A DNA stretch of 64,000 nt from Anoplopoma fimbria. Its lineage: Eukaryota; Chordata; Actinopteri; Perciformes; Anoplopomatidae. The stretch lies in contig NC_072458.1 in the NCBI RefSeq assembly GCF_027596085.1, positions 18,877,988 through 18,941,987 on the forward strand, in the 5' to 3' direction. Both the position numbers and the translations under genes were made by a program. A model generated the notes under the pieces. It worked only from the letters and a program-made list of their open reading frames with translations, was not told the origin of the DNA and searched no databases. Below are positions 30,369 to 42,469 of this stretch, in pieces; position 1 is the first letter of the stretch, and each line of letters starts with the position of its first letter.

Positions 30369-30877
30369 GTTCATGTTCCAGCAGTAGTCTGACAAGTATT
30401 TTTGCACACAAACAACGCCATCGCCGTTCCCCTCGGATCTGATCCCAAACTGATTTCCCCGCAGACTTCCCCGTGACCCCCTCATACACTCAGCTTAACC
30501 AGAGGATGCTTTAAGCTCTCGGTTGCAGACGTCTCCCTCAGCTGCACCGATCTCCACCTGCAGGTGATTCAAGAAGCAATGTGATGGATGCACTCCGGAG
30601 ATTTGCTTCCACCTGTTGTGTTCATTTTTTTCTGCATCGGTGCAGCTGAAGGAAAGGAGGCAAGGAGACCAGAAGTCTTTTGTGGATGCCTCAGTTTCTC
30701 GCCCTGATTTCTCCCTCATTTGACCATCACCCACACCCCTACTCTCACCCATCCATGTGCTTTTTTTCTTGGCACTAAAACAAAATTGCCATCCAATGTT
30801 GTGTGCCCTTAAGCTGTTTATGTTCCAGCACAAAACATCATGTGGGTAGTCCGCCTTTACTTGAACAATGTCGTTCA

Positions 30878-30913
<36 letters not shown>

Positions 30914-31806
30914 TTCGCCATGGTGCTAATGTGGTCTAAATATCACAGTTATAGCTTGTAAGAAATCATTTACTTCATTCCTTTTTTTGTTGCACTAATA
31001 GGATGAACCTCAACTTCAGAGAACATCTGCCTTCAGCTATTCACATTAGTGCACAAACAGGGACGGATCTGATTTACAAACATAAACCACAGCACACTTA
31101 CTTCTTCACCCAGTGCCAAAGCTGATTGTTCTTTTTGCTTTTTCTTCCATCATGAAGCCAGGTTTGAAGAGCAGTGGGGGGTTAAATCTTGTAGTCCTGT
31201 AAAAAACATCACTGATCATCATTTTAGATACATAAGAGGAAATAAAACAGCCAAGAAAACATTCAAAAAAGTCAGGAGGAGGTCAAATTTACATTTTAAG
31301 GGAGAGATCTGAGCGCTCCAGTGTAAATAAGTGAGGCTTTTATTAACAGGCATCTATGTGGTCAGCTTGGGTCCTCAAGGGAAAAAACTGAACATACATG
31401 GAAATCTGCATTGCTAGAGTTATTTCTTTAAGTACGAGGTTGTCAAAGATTTAAGTAATTGAATAAGTGGGGAATGAAAAAACTAAAGAAATTCAAACGG
31501 AGATTAAAAAGAAGTGCTGTACTTTGGATGTCTATAGCCCTTAGTCTAATTTAATTTGATCTTATAATATATTTTCTATACAGGGGTATGTGAACAAGCA
31601 TATTCTGTATAAATATATAGATGGCATGTTGTAAAAGTTCTGACAGAAACGTGTAAATAAGGTGTTTTTATTCATTTTTAATTGTTCAGTGATGCTGAAA
31701 TTGGGTATGTGTTGTCTCTCAGAATTACCATGCGTTTGGCTTGGACCATCGGACTCGCCGTAGTCGTAGGTTTCAGAAACTCAGCTTCATTACTGCAGAT
31801 GAACCG

Positions 31807-31862
31807 GAGGGAGGGGAGGGGATGCTAAGAGGGGGAGGAGGGGAGGGAGAAGGGGGGGGGGG
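31807..31862 (+). promoter_or_regulatory. G-rich, potential RNA G-quadruplex before poly(A) signal
   Basis: Runs of three or more G (GGGAGGGGAGGGG, then GGGGG, GGGG, GGG and an 11-G run) are packed in 56 nt, satisfying the four-G-run rule. They lie 46-100 nt upstream of AATAAA on the mRNA strand. Confidence 0.6.
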
Positions 31863-31907
31863 ATAGGGGCCGTCCATTTGCTTGTTATTTTGTACATTTT
31901 GTGCAAC

Positions 31908-31913
31908 AATAAA
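31908..31913 (+). terminator. cyrib-like: Poly(A) signal AATAAA of CYRI-like gene
   Basis: A canonical AATAAA is followed about 30 nt later by GT-rich sequence (gatggtgtgtgtctg), the usual downstream element. It is the best cleavage signal downstream of the stop codon. Confidence 0.7.
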
Positions 31914-31935
31914 CTTGTCATTTATTACATTCAAC

Positions 31936-34900
31936 CGTTGATGGTGTGTGTCTGTAGAGCTTTAGAGCTCCATCCATGTATGAAGTAACTAATGCAGATG
32001 TGCTATATGTAAGGGAAGTTGACCCCAGTTGCACCACACATTCTTAACCATCCAAATCTGTCCTGAACTAGCTGTGCTGAATGATGCATCCTACTTGATT
32101 ATAAATTTGGAGTTGTGTGACCGATTGTTTATTATTAGTTAGAGAGAGTTGGAGAGAGGCCACCAGAAAAAAGGCTGGAAGAAGACTTCAAGAAGAAGTG
32201 AAATCAAGGTACTGTTAAATAAACTTAAACAAAATAAACTTTTTTTTCCAGAGCGTCAGTACTGAAGTTTGAGAAAAATCCCAAAGCATCTATGAGCAGT
32301 ATGTAAGCCATTCAGAAGCTGCATGCATACAATATCATCCCAGGGGCTTAATGAGGATAAATGGCCCAATAGTATTTCATTAACCCACAAATGTAACAGT
32401 CAAATCATTACAATTACTATTAAACATATAGTTATCTAAATTTGATTGTATTGTATTCATGCATTTTTCTTTTTTATCCCTTCTTCCAACAATTTGAAGT
32501 TTGTTTTCTTCTGTTGGACCAACAATTTGTAGACTGTTTTCTTCACTTCCTGGTAAGATTGCTCTCGACTACTCGCAAAATCTGAGAAATGAATAGGTAC
32601 TAACAAAATAAGGAATAAACAAAATAAGAAATAAAGATGGGGAAAGTTGCATAAACAAAGAGAATAAAGTTGCATGAACTTGACAATGAACTGTCTTCCT
32701 CATGTGAGGACGTGAAGTAGTCCTTTCTTGTTATTTTAGTACTGCAAAGTGTTATAAAGCATAGTTTCTCTAATCTATAATTAATATTCAGATAAAACCA
32801 TATAAATAGAACACTGTGAAGGTACAGCTAATCTCTCATAGACATGCAACCCTAAAGAGGGATATCGTGCAAAGAAAAGGGAAGGAACCACTGATGTAGA
32901 AGATGATCTTTCAAAAAAAAAGGCACTTGAAGAAATGAAGTTGTCCATTAAACTCTAATCAAGGACTTAAAAACACTGACTGAAACACTGAAATCATGCA
33001 AAAAGCATCATATACTCTTTAATGTAATGTTTAGGCTCAAGTCTTCAGACTGGCCGTGAGTGTCAGTTGTCTTGTCAGTCGTCTTTATCACAGTACATAG
33101 TGAATGAAGCAGCCTCTCTAAGGTGTAGTGTATAAATACATCAACAAGCTTCAGGACAAACTCCCACCTATCTGACAAGAGAACTACAATTAGATTGGGG
33201 CTGCACTGGAATTGGACTTTGATTGTTTTTCCCAATATATGTATTTCAGCCGTGTCCCCTATCTCACCACAAGGGGGCAGCAAAAGATCAATTATGAAAG
33301 ACTGCAAAACCAACTAATTAAGCTCAATACTTTATGCTTCATTGGGATCAAAACAGAAGAGGTTTACTTCACCCTAAAAAGACCTTCTGGCACTTAAATG
33401 AAATCGTGTAACTGATATGTTGTTCCAAATAAGCATCAATGTCTGATAATCAAACAGCTTTAAAACATCCAATTAAACACTTAAACATCATCACAACAGC
33501 AGATCTGGCTTCAGCTGCAAGGTCCGTCTGTCTGTACACGGTACAGTGTGAGAGCTGGAAGGTGTAAAGTGGGGCAGGGGGACACAGGAGAGCCTGTCAG
33601 AAGTTATATATGGAAAAGGGAGCAGCGAGAGGATACTGTAGCGTCTTATAGGGCAACATACAACCAGGGCCTACACACAGAGAAAGAAGAGGCTGCAAGA
33701 AAAGACACGCTGGAGTTAAGAGTGATTTGGAAGTAAAATTAAAAAAGATAGCAGGCAAATGGTGGTTTGGAAGGAAGAGTGACTCGTGTGTGTGTGTGTG
33801 TGTGTGTTGTAGAAACCATCCACGGGTCTGGCTTTGTGCCCTAACTGTCATGTAATAAATAAGGAACCGATGTCTCACTTTACTTCCCTAATGGCATGCA
33901 TTCAAATTCTGATCCAGACAAATGTAAATTATTTACTGCCTTTCATTAGACGACATGAAGCACAAAAAAACAAAGTTAAATCACATGAGCAGGTGATGTG
34001 TTGTGACTTTGTGGTGGAAACTGAAAAGGCACTGAAGCTGCTGCAGATAAGGAAATAAACTGTAAAATTTCACTTTGGAGCCAAAACCGACACATTACAA
34101 GTGTTTCCTCTGGACTTTAATCTTGCCAGGAGGGTTTAGCATCACTGATCATGTGACGTTACTTCTCATTAAAACCAAGACTAGTGGAATTAATTGAGGG
34201 TTGGCACCGATAACAAAACCTTTTCAATAGTCTGGGACAAACTGGGCCTTTCAATAAAGAAGTAATTCGTGACAAATTTCATAGTGAAATGAGGAAGCGA
34301 AAGAGGCGACTACAAAAAGTCATTGTAGGTTTCAGACCATTGTTTTGTAGTTGGAACCTCGAGTTGTAAGCTAAACCTGCAGAGCAAACAAGGTCACGAT
34401 TAAGGGGAATTTTTCTTTTCAGTTACACTCCTCCAACAGTCGAGGCTATCAGATAATCCCAAAGTTCCCCAGGAATGTTTTGCACAAATTCCCCTCTTGC
34501 ATTGTTGCTTTCCCTCTTTAAGTCGCGCCACTGCTGCAGGGCTCGGCCCCCAAACGGATCAGCTATTAACCGTTAACTGCCCCGCGGGGTGGGTGGGGAG
34601 GGACACACACACACACCTTATCAGCCAAACTGTGTGTGTGATACACTTTAAACTGTGGATTCCCTCCGTTGGCTTCCCCTCCCACCTTCCACTGAACTCT
34701 GTCAGCCCACACAACACTCTTTTTTTCCTTCATTGTCTCCCTCTCGCACACCGATCTGATGAACACACCAATGCTGATATATTTCATATCAGCAGAGAGT
34801 CACTCTCCCCTCCAGCTGCAATGTAAAACAGTTTGGGTGTATTTCCAACTGGTGACCAACCGCTGCTCAACCTGCACCATACAAATGTGCTAATCATCTG

Positions 34901-36690
34901 TAACGAGCCATATTTTGTTGCACGTTTGTGGGTCTGCGAGGGCATTTCTGTAGATGCATGAGGACAAGTGTTTTTCCAATCATTCAAAATGAAGAATTCT
35001 GCAGTTATTCAATACATTTTGGCACTTTCTTTCTTTGAAAGTTGGCCATTTGGTGGTTAAAGGTGCAACATTTGAAATACCGGGCAAATCTATCTCAAAA
35101 TGGAGAAGGTTGAGCCGGAGGCTAGAAGCTAACAGTGCAAACAGCGGCAACAGTGCTGACAGAGCTAAGCAGAAGTGATCAATTCATAGACTCATGCTTT
35201 TTCTTCTTGGATTTACACACAAGTCACATGCATAAACATGCAGCTACTGGTTCAAGGAGGGAAAAAAAAAAGCTGGATTGTTAAAGATCAATAGAACACA
35301 TTACATAACTTCTGTGCCGAGGATCAAATATCACATATGTTGTACGTCTGCTGTCGACTGCATATCTCTAATGTTTCCATGCATCATCTGGACATACGTT
35401 AAATATAGATTGTAATAGAGAACTGAACAAATGGAGAGCACAGTGAGTGAATATCTGAAATATGTGACAGTGTATGAGGTGTGGGTGAGACCGTGTTGAG
35501 TCCACATCCCGCCTGCTGCTTAGCATGTCGAAGCACTAAACTCCTTCATATAATAGAGGCCCTTGTTTTAGAATGTGGTGAAGAGCATGTGTGTGGAGCG
35601 CACATGTGTGTGTGTGTGTGTGTGTGTGAACGACAGCTGCTATTGGTCTTCATGCCATCTAATGTTACATTGTCTTGCATAACACACTTAAAACATGGGA
35701 GAGCGGTAGGCTGTTAAAAGTGGACACACACACATAAACACACACATCTGTTTTACAATCCCTGTAAAAAGCACACAGAGCTTTTACTTTGAAACTACTG
35801 CAATCAGGTTTTTACACTTTGAAGTGAAGTATCAGTAACACAATCAAACTTAAGTTGTTTGAGTTCAGTGCATGGTCAGGTGAGCAGCCACGTGTTTTTT
35901 CTCTTTGCAGGAATTTTTTGTTGAACACAGTCTTCAAAATGTATGGAAACAAAGCCAAAATTGAAATCTGAATTTAAGATTATTTATAATTTAGCTTCAA
36001 AGCTACTTCATGTCATCCATGGATGCATATGATCTCAATGGATCTCATCCATGAATATTTGGGAATTCTTATCTTAACTTTCTCTTACTTTTTGTCTGTC
36101 ACATCCGATCCAGAAACACTTCTAACTTCCGATAACTCTGTAAATGACCAGCATCAACATGATGAATGAAACCTGTGCACAAATGAGCGAACGTTGATGA
36201 GACTCCTACTTTTGGAGATCCATAAAGAAAAAGTCTATTTTTTAATAGCATCAGCAGCTGTATTAAGGGACCTGTTAAAGCCAAGGAATGGGGAAAAATA
36301 ACGAGAGCTGTTAATTTTATTGTCACCTGAGGGTCGATGTGTCTCTGAAATAAAGAAGAAATTGTTCCAGATGAACAACGTCTCGCCACAGAAAGGTGAT
36401 CAACAACTGCAGAATGAGAGGGTCAAATAATTCAAGCTGTTTTGCAGGTTAAGAAATTAATATTCGTATTGTTGTACAGCACCATCAATAGCAAATTTGA
36501 ATTAATGGTAATGAATAAATGTTGAATTATATTATAATTCAAATTGCAGAGTACAGGATATAAAACATAGTTGATTTCTTACCATAAGGGCTGAAAAAAG
36601 GGGCCAAGATCTAGTTTTAAGATGACTTCAATATTGTGTGCACATGATGCAAAACCTAAACTAATTCATAGTACTACCCTGAGCCTTCCG
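31936..36690. other. Intergenic, largely anonymous
   Basis: Sequence between the convergent genes. Short (TG)n arrays occur near 33788-33807 and 35606-35628. No supported exon was seen. Confidence 0.55.
35055..35185 (+). repeat. Dispersed repeat family E, copy 1
   Basis: It shares gcggcaacagtgctgac and gagcta, with flanking similarity, with 55235-55425. A pair of related interspersed elements. Confidence 0.45.
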
Positions 36691-36694
36691 CTTA

Positions 36695-36780
36695 GCACTT
36701 ATTGTATTAGTATTAGTTTGTTGCACTTATTGTATTAGTATTAGTTTGTTGCACTTATTGTATTCATATTAGTTTGTTTC
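36695..36780. repeat. 28-bp tandem repeat, three copies
   Basis: The unit begins gcacttattgtattagtatt and is repeated three times, the last copy with a substitution. It sits directly before a SINE tail. Confidence 0.8.
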
Positions 36781-36884
36781 TGTACTTTTGCTCTGGTTTA
36801 TGCTCTTAGATGCTTGTTTAAGAAAGGAGATGCACTTATGACTTCTGGTGACTAGTAGTTCTCTTGAATACCTATGTTGAATAC

Positions 36885-36957
36885 ACTTATTGTAAGTCGC
36901 TCTGGATAATAGCGTCTGCTAAATGACTGTAATGTAATGTAATGTAATGTAATATTA
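36885..36957 (+). mobile_element. SINE 3' tail fragment
   Basis: The + strand reads gtaagtcgctctggataata then gcgtctgctaaatgactg and (TAATG)n. It matches the 3' end of the SINE at 28627-28925 in opposite orientation; only the tail is present. Confidence 0.7.
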
Positions 36958-37084
36958 AATCAAATTTCCACACAGCAAATCTGGGATCATGTAATATTCC
37001 AGCATAGGAACACATTACAAAGACTGAATTCAGAGAAAACGGAGGGTCAGTAATGGTCAGCAGTTTAATCTGATCACGGCTAAA

Positions 37085-37255
37085 GAACATCATAAAATAA
37101 GATCAAATAAGATAATCCTTTATTAGGGGAAATGTACAGGATTATAGCAGCATAGGTTAAAGTGCAAACAAGAGACATAGTAAAAGAAAAACAAAATACA
37201 ATTATTATATTCCTTTATTGATCCCCATGGGGGAAATTCAAGTGTTGCAGCAGCT
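37085..37255. mobile_element. Retroelement 3' tail of the cctttattag...ggggaaat type, copy 1
   Basis: It shares ataatcctttatta, ggggaaat, acagcagcata and aagagacatagtaaa-type landmarks with 45600-45850. A second tail (ttgatccccatgggggaaat) follows at 37213. Family not assigned. Confidence 0.5.
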
Positions 37256-37555
37256 CAACTACACAGACAATAAATACACATACTATACAACTACACAGAC
37301 AATAAATACACATACTATACAACTACACAGACAATAAATACACATACTATACAACTACACAGACAATAAATACACATACTATACAACTACACAGACAATA
37401 AATACACATACTATACAACTACACAGACAATAAATACACATACTATACAACTACACAGACAATAAATACACATACTATACAACTACACAGACAATAAATA
37501 CACATACTATACAACTACACAGACAATAAATACACATACTATACAACTACACAAA
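37256..37555. repeat. 32-bp minisatellite, nine identical copies plus a partial
   Basis: Units start at 37256 and every 32 bp to 37512, with a partial copy at 37544. The unit begins caactacacagacaataaat. All full copies appear identical, which points to recent expansion or strong homogenisation. Confidence 0.95.
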
Positions 37556-37694
37556 CACAACAAAATAAACATAGAACAGGAATAAAAAACAATAACAATA
37601 ACAATAAACAATAAAGTATTATAAATAAATAAGCAATAAAACCAGTAAAGAACATCATGTTTGCATAAATAAACTGTACATTAACATAAGTACA

Positions 37695-37890
37695 TGGAGG
37701 AGCAGACACAGCCTGACTCTGGCAGTGGAAGAGTTAACGCTGCAGAGGGGGCGGCTCCAGGCCACGCCCACTCTCCGCCTATTTGCATATCGGGCGGGAA
37801 GCTCTGGCTCTTTGTTGCTGCTGAGTCCCGCCACGGCCCCGCCCACAAAACGCCGCACTGGCGGGAAAAAAGCTCCAGAGCTTAAGCCAC
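37695..37890. promoter_or_regulatory. GC-rich cluster with E2F, octamer and GC-box motifs
   Basis: In AT-rich surroundings this block has ATTTGCAT (37781-37788), GGGCGGGAA (37792-37800), GGCCCCGCCC (37835-37844), GGCGGGAAAA (37860-37869) and CCACGCCC (37763-37770). No gene starts here that I can see. It may be an orphan promoter or enhancer. Confidence 0.4.
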
Positions 37891-37903
37891 TGACAATGGA
37901 GAG

Positions 37904-37906
<3 letters not shown>

Positions 37907-37940
<34 letters not shown>
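37907..37940. repeat. (CA)n microsatellite
   Basis: A short array of about 17 units. Confidence 0.95.
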
Positions 37941-37943
<3 letters not shown>

Positions 37944-37999
37944 GAGTGCATTACTCCCTTTGCACACACATGCAGTAAAATGAACACATATGCATGCTT

Positions 38000-38105
<106 letters not shown>

Positions 38106-38234
38106 CTGCATTGTTGGTCATTTATGGGTTGGCACACCCATTTCCCGTCAAAGGTGAAAACAAGTGGATACACATAAATAAAAGAAGAAATGTGATTTTA
38201 TCATGATGTGAAAGCAGATGATAGAGGGATAGAA

Positions 38235-38235
<1 letters not shown>

Positions 38236-38275
<40 letters not shown>
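38236..38275. repeat. (CA)n microsatellite
   Basis: About 20 units. Confidence 0.95.
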
Positions 38276-38277
<2 letters not shown>

Positions 38278-38388
38278 CACACACACAGACACACTCAGAA
38301 AGTGTGAGAGAAGTGACATAATGTGGCCCACCAGACACAATACACTAAGGGTAAGCAGCTTTGGCTAAAATAAGCATGTTACTTAAAA

Positions 38389-38389
<1 letters not shown>

Positions 38390-38457
<68 letters not shown>
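38390..38457. repeat. (TG)n microsatellite
   Basis: About 33 units with one early G insertion. Confidence 0.97.
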
Positions 38458-38459
<2 letters not shown>

Positions 38460-38547
38460 GTGCGTGCCCTCACAAGTGTTGCCCTGGGAAAAGAGTTCAC
38501 TGGGTTGTTGGAAAAACAGGAAGGCATGTCATGCTCTGCATTGGGAA

Positions 38548-38640
38548 GGGAAGAAGAAGAAGAAGATGAAGAAGAAGAAGGAAAAAGTACCGAGCGGCCC
38601 CCGCATTACATAACCAGGCAGGAAATATGCAGGAAGGAGG

Positions 38641-38675
<35 letters not shown>

Positions 38676-38720
38676 TGGAGAGAGAGAGAGATGTGGAGAG
38701 AGAGAGAGAGAGAGAGAGAC
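38548..38720. repeat. Purine tract: (GAA)n then (GA)n
   Basis: A GAA-rich run at 38548-38585 and GA-rich runs at 38638-38720, separated by mixed sequence. Another (GA)n lies at 38868-38895. Confidence 0.9.
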
Positions 38721-38863
38721 TATAGGAAGCCATGCATACACTGAACCTATGACACTTTCCTTAGAGGCTTTTCTCATCTAATCACATCTCTTCCTCTTCT
38801 CGTCCCTTCTGTTGCGCCTCTTTTCTGTATACAGCCGCCACCTCAGGAGCCAGACAGCCAGAC

Positions 38864-38895
<32 letters not shown>

Positions 38896-38924
38896 CTGCA
38901 TAAACTCACTGAACCTCATTTTTC

Positions 38925-39049
<125 letters not shown>

Positions 39050-39175
39050 AGATATCAATAAATGATGGTCTGCACTTGGCTCTTGATGCATAGGCTTCAT
39101 TTGATCGCATTGAAACATCACAAAACATCGTCTCTTGGCTGCTGCACACTCATCCCTCAGTGTGCAGCTCTGGCC

Positions 39176-39176
<1 letters not shown>

Positions 39177-39218
<42 letters not shown>

Positions 39219-39240
39219 TGTGGGTGTAGGGGTGTGTGTG
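39177..39240. repeat. (TG)n microsatellite
   Basis: About 18 perfect units, then interrupted GGTG units. Confidence 0.95.
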
Positions 39241-39404
39241 TAATCCATAATGCATATAGGTATAAACACACAACTATTATACGTACGCAGAAAGAACCAC
39301 AAACACACACTAGCTTCATAAAGTATTTGCATAGCTAATATGAAAACAAAAAAAGTCCCTCTCAGGACAAAACAAAAAACACACACACAAGCAGATCCCT
39401 CTCA

Positions 39405-39406
<2 letters not shown>

Positions 39407-39459
<53 letters not shown>
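39407..39459. repeat. (AC)n microsatellite
   Basis: About 26 units. Confidence 0.97.
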
Positions 39460-39463
<4 letters not shown>

Positions 39464-40439
39464 CAATGCTCTTTTATCTGATTGAGTCACACCTGACAGT
39501 GTTGTGTTCTCTCGGTTACGCAACACCCAAGTTTTGAATTGTCTTTGTCCTCTTCCTGGTAGACGGCAAAACACTGACCCTGAACAGACGCAACTCGCAT
39601 GTAGCAACACACAAACACACACACACATCAATCTTTAAAAGACAATAAATGGGGAATAAATGCTGCAGAGCTCTCAGTATTCTCTGCAGTTGAGATAAAG
39701 CTCAAAGAAATCCATGCACAGAGAAGCTGGCAACCTGATAGTTGACCTCTCCACTGTCTTGCTTTCAGAAACAACCGTTATACATTCTCAACTAAGTCCT
39801 TCGCGTTCCACATAGTTGTCCTCTGAGATTATAACTCTGTGTGGTGTCTAGTATTCTGCAACTGCCAGATATTTGTCCTCCTGTATTATCTGTTAACATG
39901 TTCAGACCACATTAGTGCAGCTGATCTCAATCATAAATAAAGTTTATTTCTTGGTAGTCAAGTCAACAGCGTGTTCGACCACAGCTGCTGCTTTACCTGA
40001 TTAGCTGCTTGCATGTCTGTCGGCGTGCGTGTAGGTATACGTGTGTGTGTGTGTCTCTTCTTTTTTTTTTATTCGTCTAGCCAGGGCCAGATGGCAGGGA
40101 ATGTTTAGTCAAATGGGATTAGAGATTAGGATTAAGTGGACTTCAAATTACCTAGACGCTCAGTCACTGGATGACACTACTACAGCGGAGCTCTGAGGTG
40201 GAGAGGCTCTGCAAGTTCAACAGCTCAGACTCTGATGAGCATTAGTTGCATACAAACAAACAAAAACACCCTAAAAAAAGAGTTGAACTGTCTCAAAATG
40301 TTGCATTAGAGTAAATTAAAGTCAATTGTATTCTTATAGATACACCATGTAGCATTGATGGATTCTTTGGGACTCCAAATTTGCTTTCTTTCAAAGAGTT
40401 TTATGAGGGAAACAGATATCGCTTTCATGTCTGTATCTA

Positions 40440-40620
40440 CATATAAAGCTACTTATCTTAGCATAAAGACTGTAAAACAGAAGGAAACGGCTGCCATGGC
40501 TCTGTCCAAAGGTCACAAAATCCTCCGACCAGCTCAATTAACGCGATATAAAAAAGGCCAACTGCTCTGCCCTTTCCAGTCTTAATGCTAAGCTAAGCTA
40601 ACCTGCGCCTGGCTGTTGCT
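40440..40620. mobile_element. MITE-like element, internally deleted copy 3
   Basis: The left end is cttatcttagcataaagact and the right end agtcttaatgctaagctaag, again inverted copies. The interior keeps ggctctgtccaaaggtcaca, but most of the middle seen at 579-1008 is gone. Confidence 0.6.
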
Positions 40621-40734
40621 AAAAATGTATTGTGGACCCTCTAATTGAACTTATCCAACCCAAAATGCAATGCAATAACAAACAAATTAAGGCTGCAACT
40701 AAAGTTCACTAATATCATGATTAATTGAAGCTAG

Positions 40735-41065
40735 CTAATTGCTAATTTCAGCATGCAAACACGCTCACATATCATGACAACGCTAACATATTTTGCCGGT
40801 AAAAATGTTTTCGCATGCTAATATTGTTCAGTTACATTAGCATTAAACACAAAGTTGCTGATGGGAATGCAATCAGTTTGGCAGTTATTTAGTCACAAAT
40901 CAGTTTTGGATAATCTTATTAGTCAGACGTGATGGCGCAAGAGGAAAAGTTAGCAGCTCAAATAAGAGTAATGATTATTCATCCTCTGGGCATCATGGAT
41001 ATCTATGCTTCATTTCATGGCAATCTGTTTCTTGGTTGTTGAGATATTTCAGTCTGGAACAAAGG
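40735..41065 (+). repeat. Dispersed repeat family C, copy 2
   Basis: It has gcatgctaat, acattagcattaaacacaaa, gatgggaatg, attcatcctctgggcatcat, atttcatggcaatctgttt and gttgttgagatatttcagtc in order. It is the most complete copy in the window. Confidence 0.6.
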
Positions 41066-41788
41066 ATTTATATGAAAGGCATTTAATGTGCAGTATTATA
41101 AAACTAAAAGGAATCTCACATTTAAAAAGCACAAACAAAATATTCTGTTGACAATCGTTTCAGCACTAAATCACACAATCATCTGGACCTCAGATGATTG
41201 TGTATCTTACTGCATCCAGTAAGCTACACACTGGTGATGTCTCACAAGTCAATGCCAAGATGATGCATAGACAAAATGACGTCTAGTCAAAAGCATGAAT
41301 TTGCAGCACACACTGGATGCAGTATGAGCAGCAAAGCCAGTACCAGAGGCCCAAAAACCCCACGGCAAACAGGCCAGACCCAGACAACAAGCATCTATAG
41401 GCCGCAGCATGTGTTACATAAGTTCCCCCACGGTGGGCCTCATCTACAGGACAGAGTGTGCTCTGTGAACGTATACAGCCAGCCGCTATAGGGAGGACCG
41501 GACTGAGAGAAGGGAGAGACAGAAATGGAGCGCTAAAACTGGGTGAATTACTGTGCGGCTCACTGACTGATATGGCTATACATATAAATCTCTCTCTCTC
41601 TCTCTAAGCCTGCTCGAGTAGCAGCAGTCATCAAATCAGACCTTCAAGAAGCAAAAAAACCTGCACTTTTAGAGCACTTATTTGTGAGTGGGAGGCCATA
41701 GTTGCAGGTTTCCCATCTCAAAGCTGGTCTGGTGTGTTGATTCTTTGTGCTCACTGTCTGGAGCTAATGAGTTCACTCAGTGCATGTG

Positions 41789-41805
41789 TGTGTGTTCGTG
41801 TGTGT

Positions 41806-41842
<37 letters not shown>
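41789..41842. repeat. (TG)n microsatellite
   Basis: An interrupted TG array with CG and TA variants at the left end. Confidence 0.93.
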
Positions 41843-41843
<1 letters not shown>

Positions 41844-42399
41844 ATAGATGATCTACTGCATCTCAGCGCGTAAATCACTAATTAGCTTTGTGACCGTGGA
41901 CGCTGCCCTAGTTCTCCACTTTTGCGAGTGCGCGTGTGCGACGGTTCAAGAGGCCTTATGTCATTGCTTTCTTTCTTTCTTTTTTCTTTTTTTTGAATGT
42001 GGAGTGATTCAGCAGTGCCTGGAGGTGCCAGGCCAGACTCGCCGAGGCAATCGAGATAAGAACATACCACACGGAAAGATCCTTGAGAAAATGTGGGGAT
42101 TTAAAAAGAAAAAAGAAAGATATGCATCAGACGATAGAGGCAGTTCCTTTTATTCAAAGATCATTCTTATTGTTGCTGTTATTCCAGAGATGATAAGATG
42201 GAAAAAAAACAAAATCCACAGGAGGGAAAATAAAACTAATTAGGAAAGAAAAACAAACCAGAGTCCAAACACAGAAAGGGTCGTAAAAAACAGACACCAG
42301 TTGCAGAGTGACCTTTGCTATCGTTGTTACTACATACTGTATGGTAAGCCCCCAGTAAGCTTGAGGCCTGACCCAGTTTGGAAAGAGAGAATGTGGGAC

Positions 42400-42411
42400 A
42401 CACACACACAT

Positions 42412-42463
<52 letters not shown>
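42400..42463. repeat. (CA)n microsatellite
   Basis: About 31 units with one TG interruption. Confidence 0.97.
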
Positions 42464-42465
<2 letters not shown>

Positions 42466-42469
42466 CCAG

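Larger units (their letters stand above)
29967..31935 (+). other. cyrib-like: CYRI-like 3'UTR
   Basis: About 1.95 kb follows the stop without another exon and ends at the only well-placed AATAAA (31908). It contains a 34-A run at 30332-30365, a (TC)n tract near 30878-30916, two TGTAAATA Pumilio-type elements (31322, 31652) and a G-rich block just before the poly(A) signal. The UTR extent is inferred from the signal alone; there is no transcript evidence. Confidence 0.7.

Noticed and set aside
37256..37555. CRISPR array
   Set aside because: The 32-bp units are contiguous with no spacers, in an animal genome.
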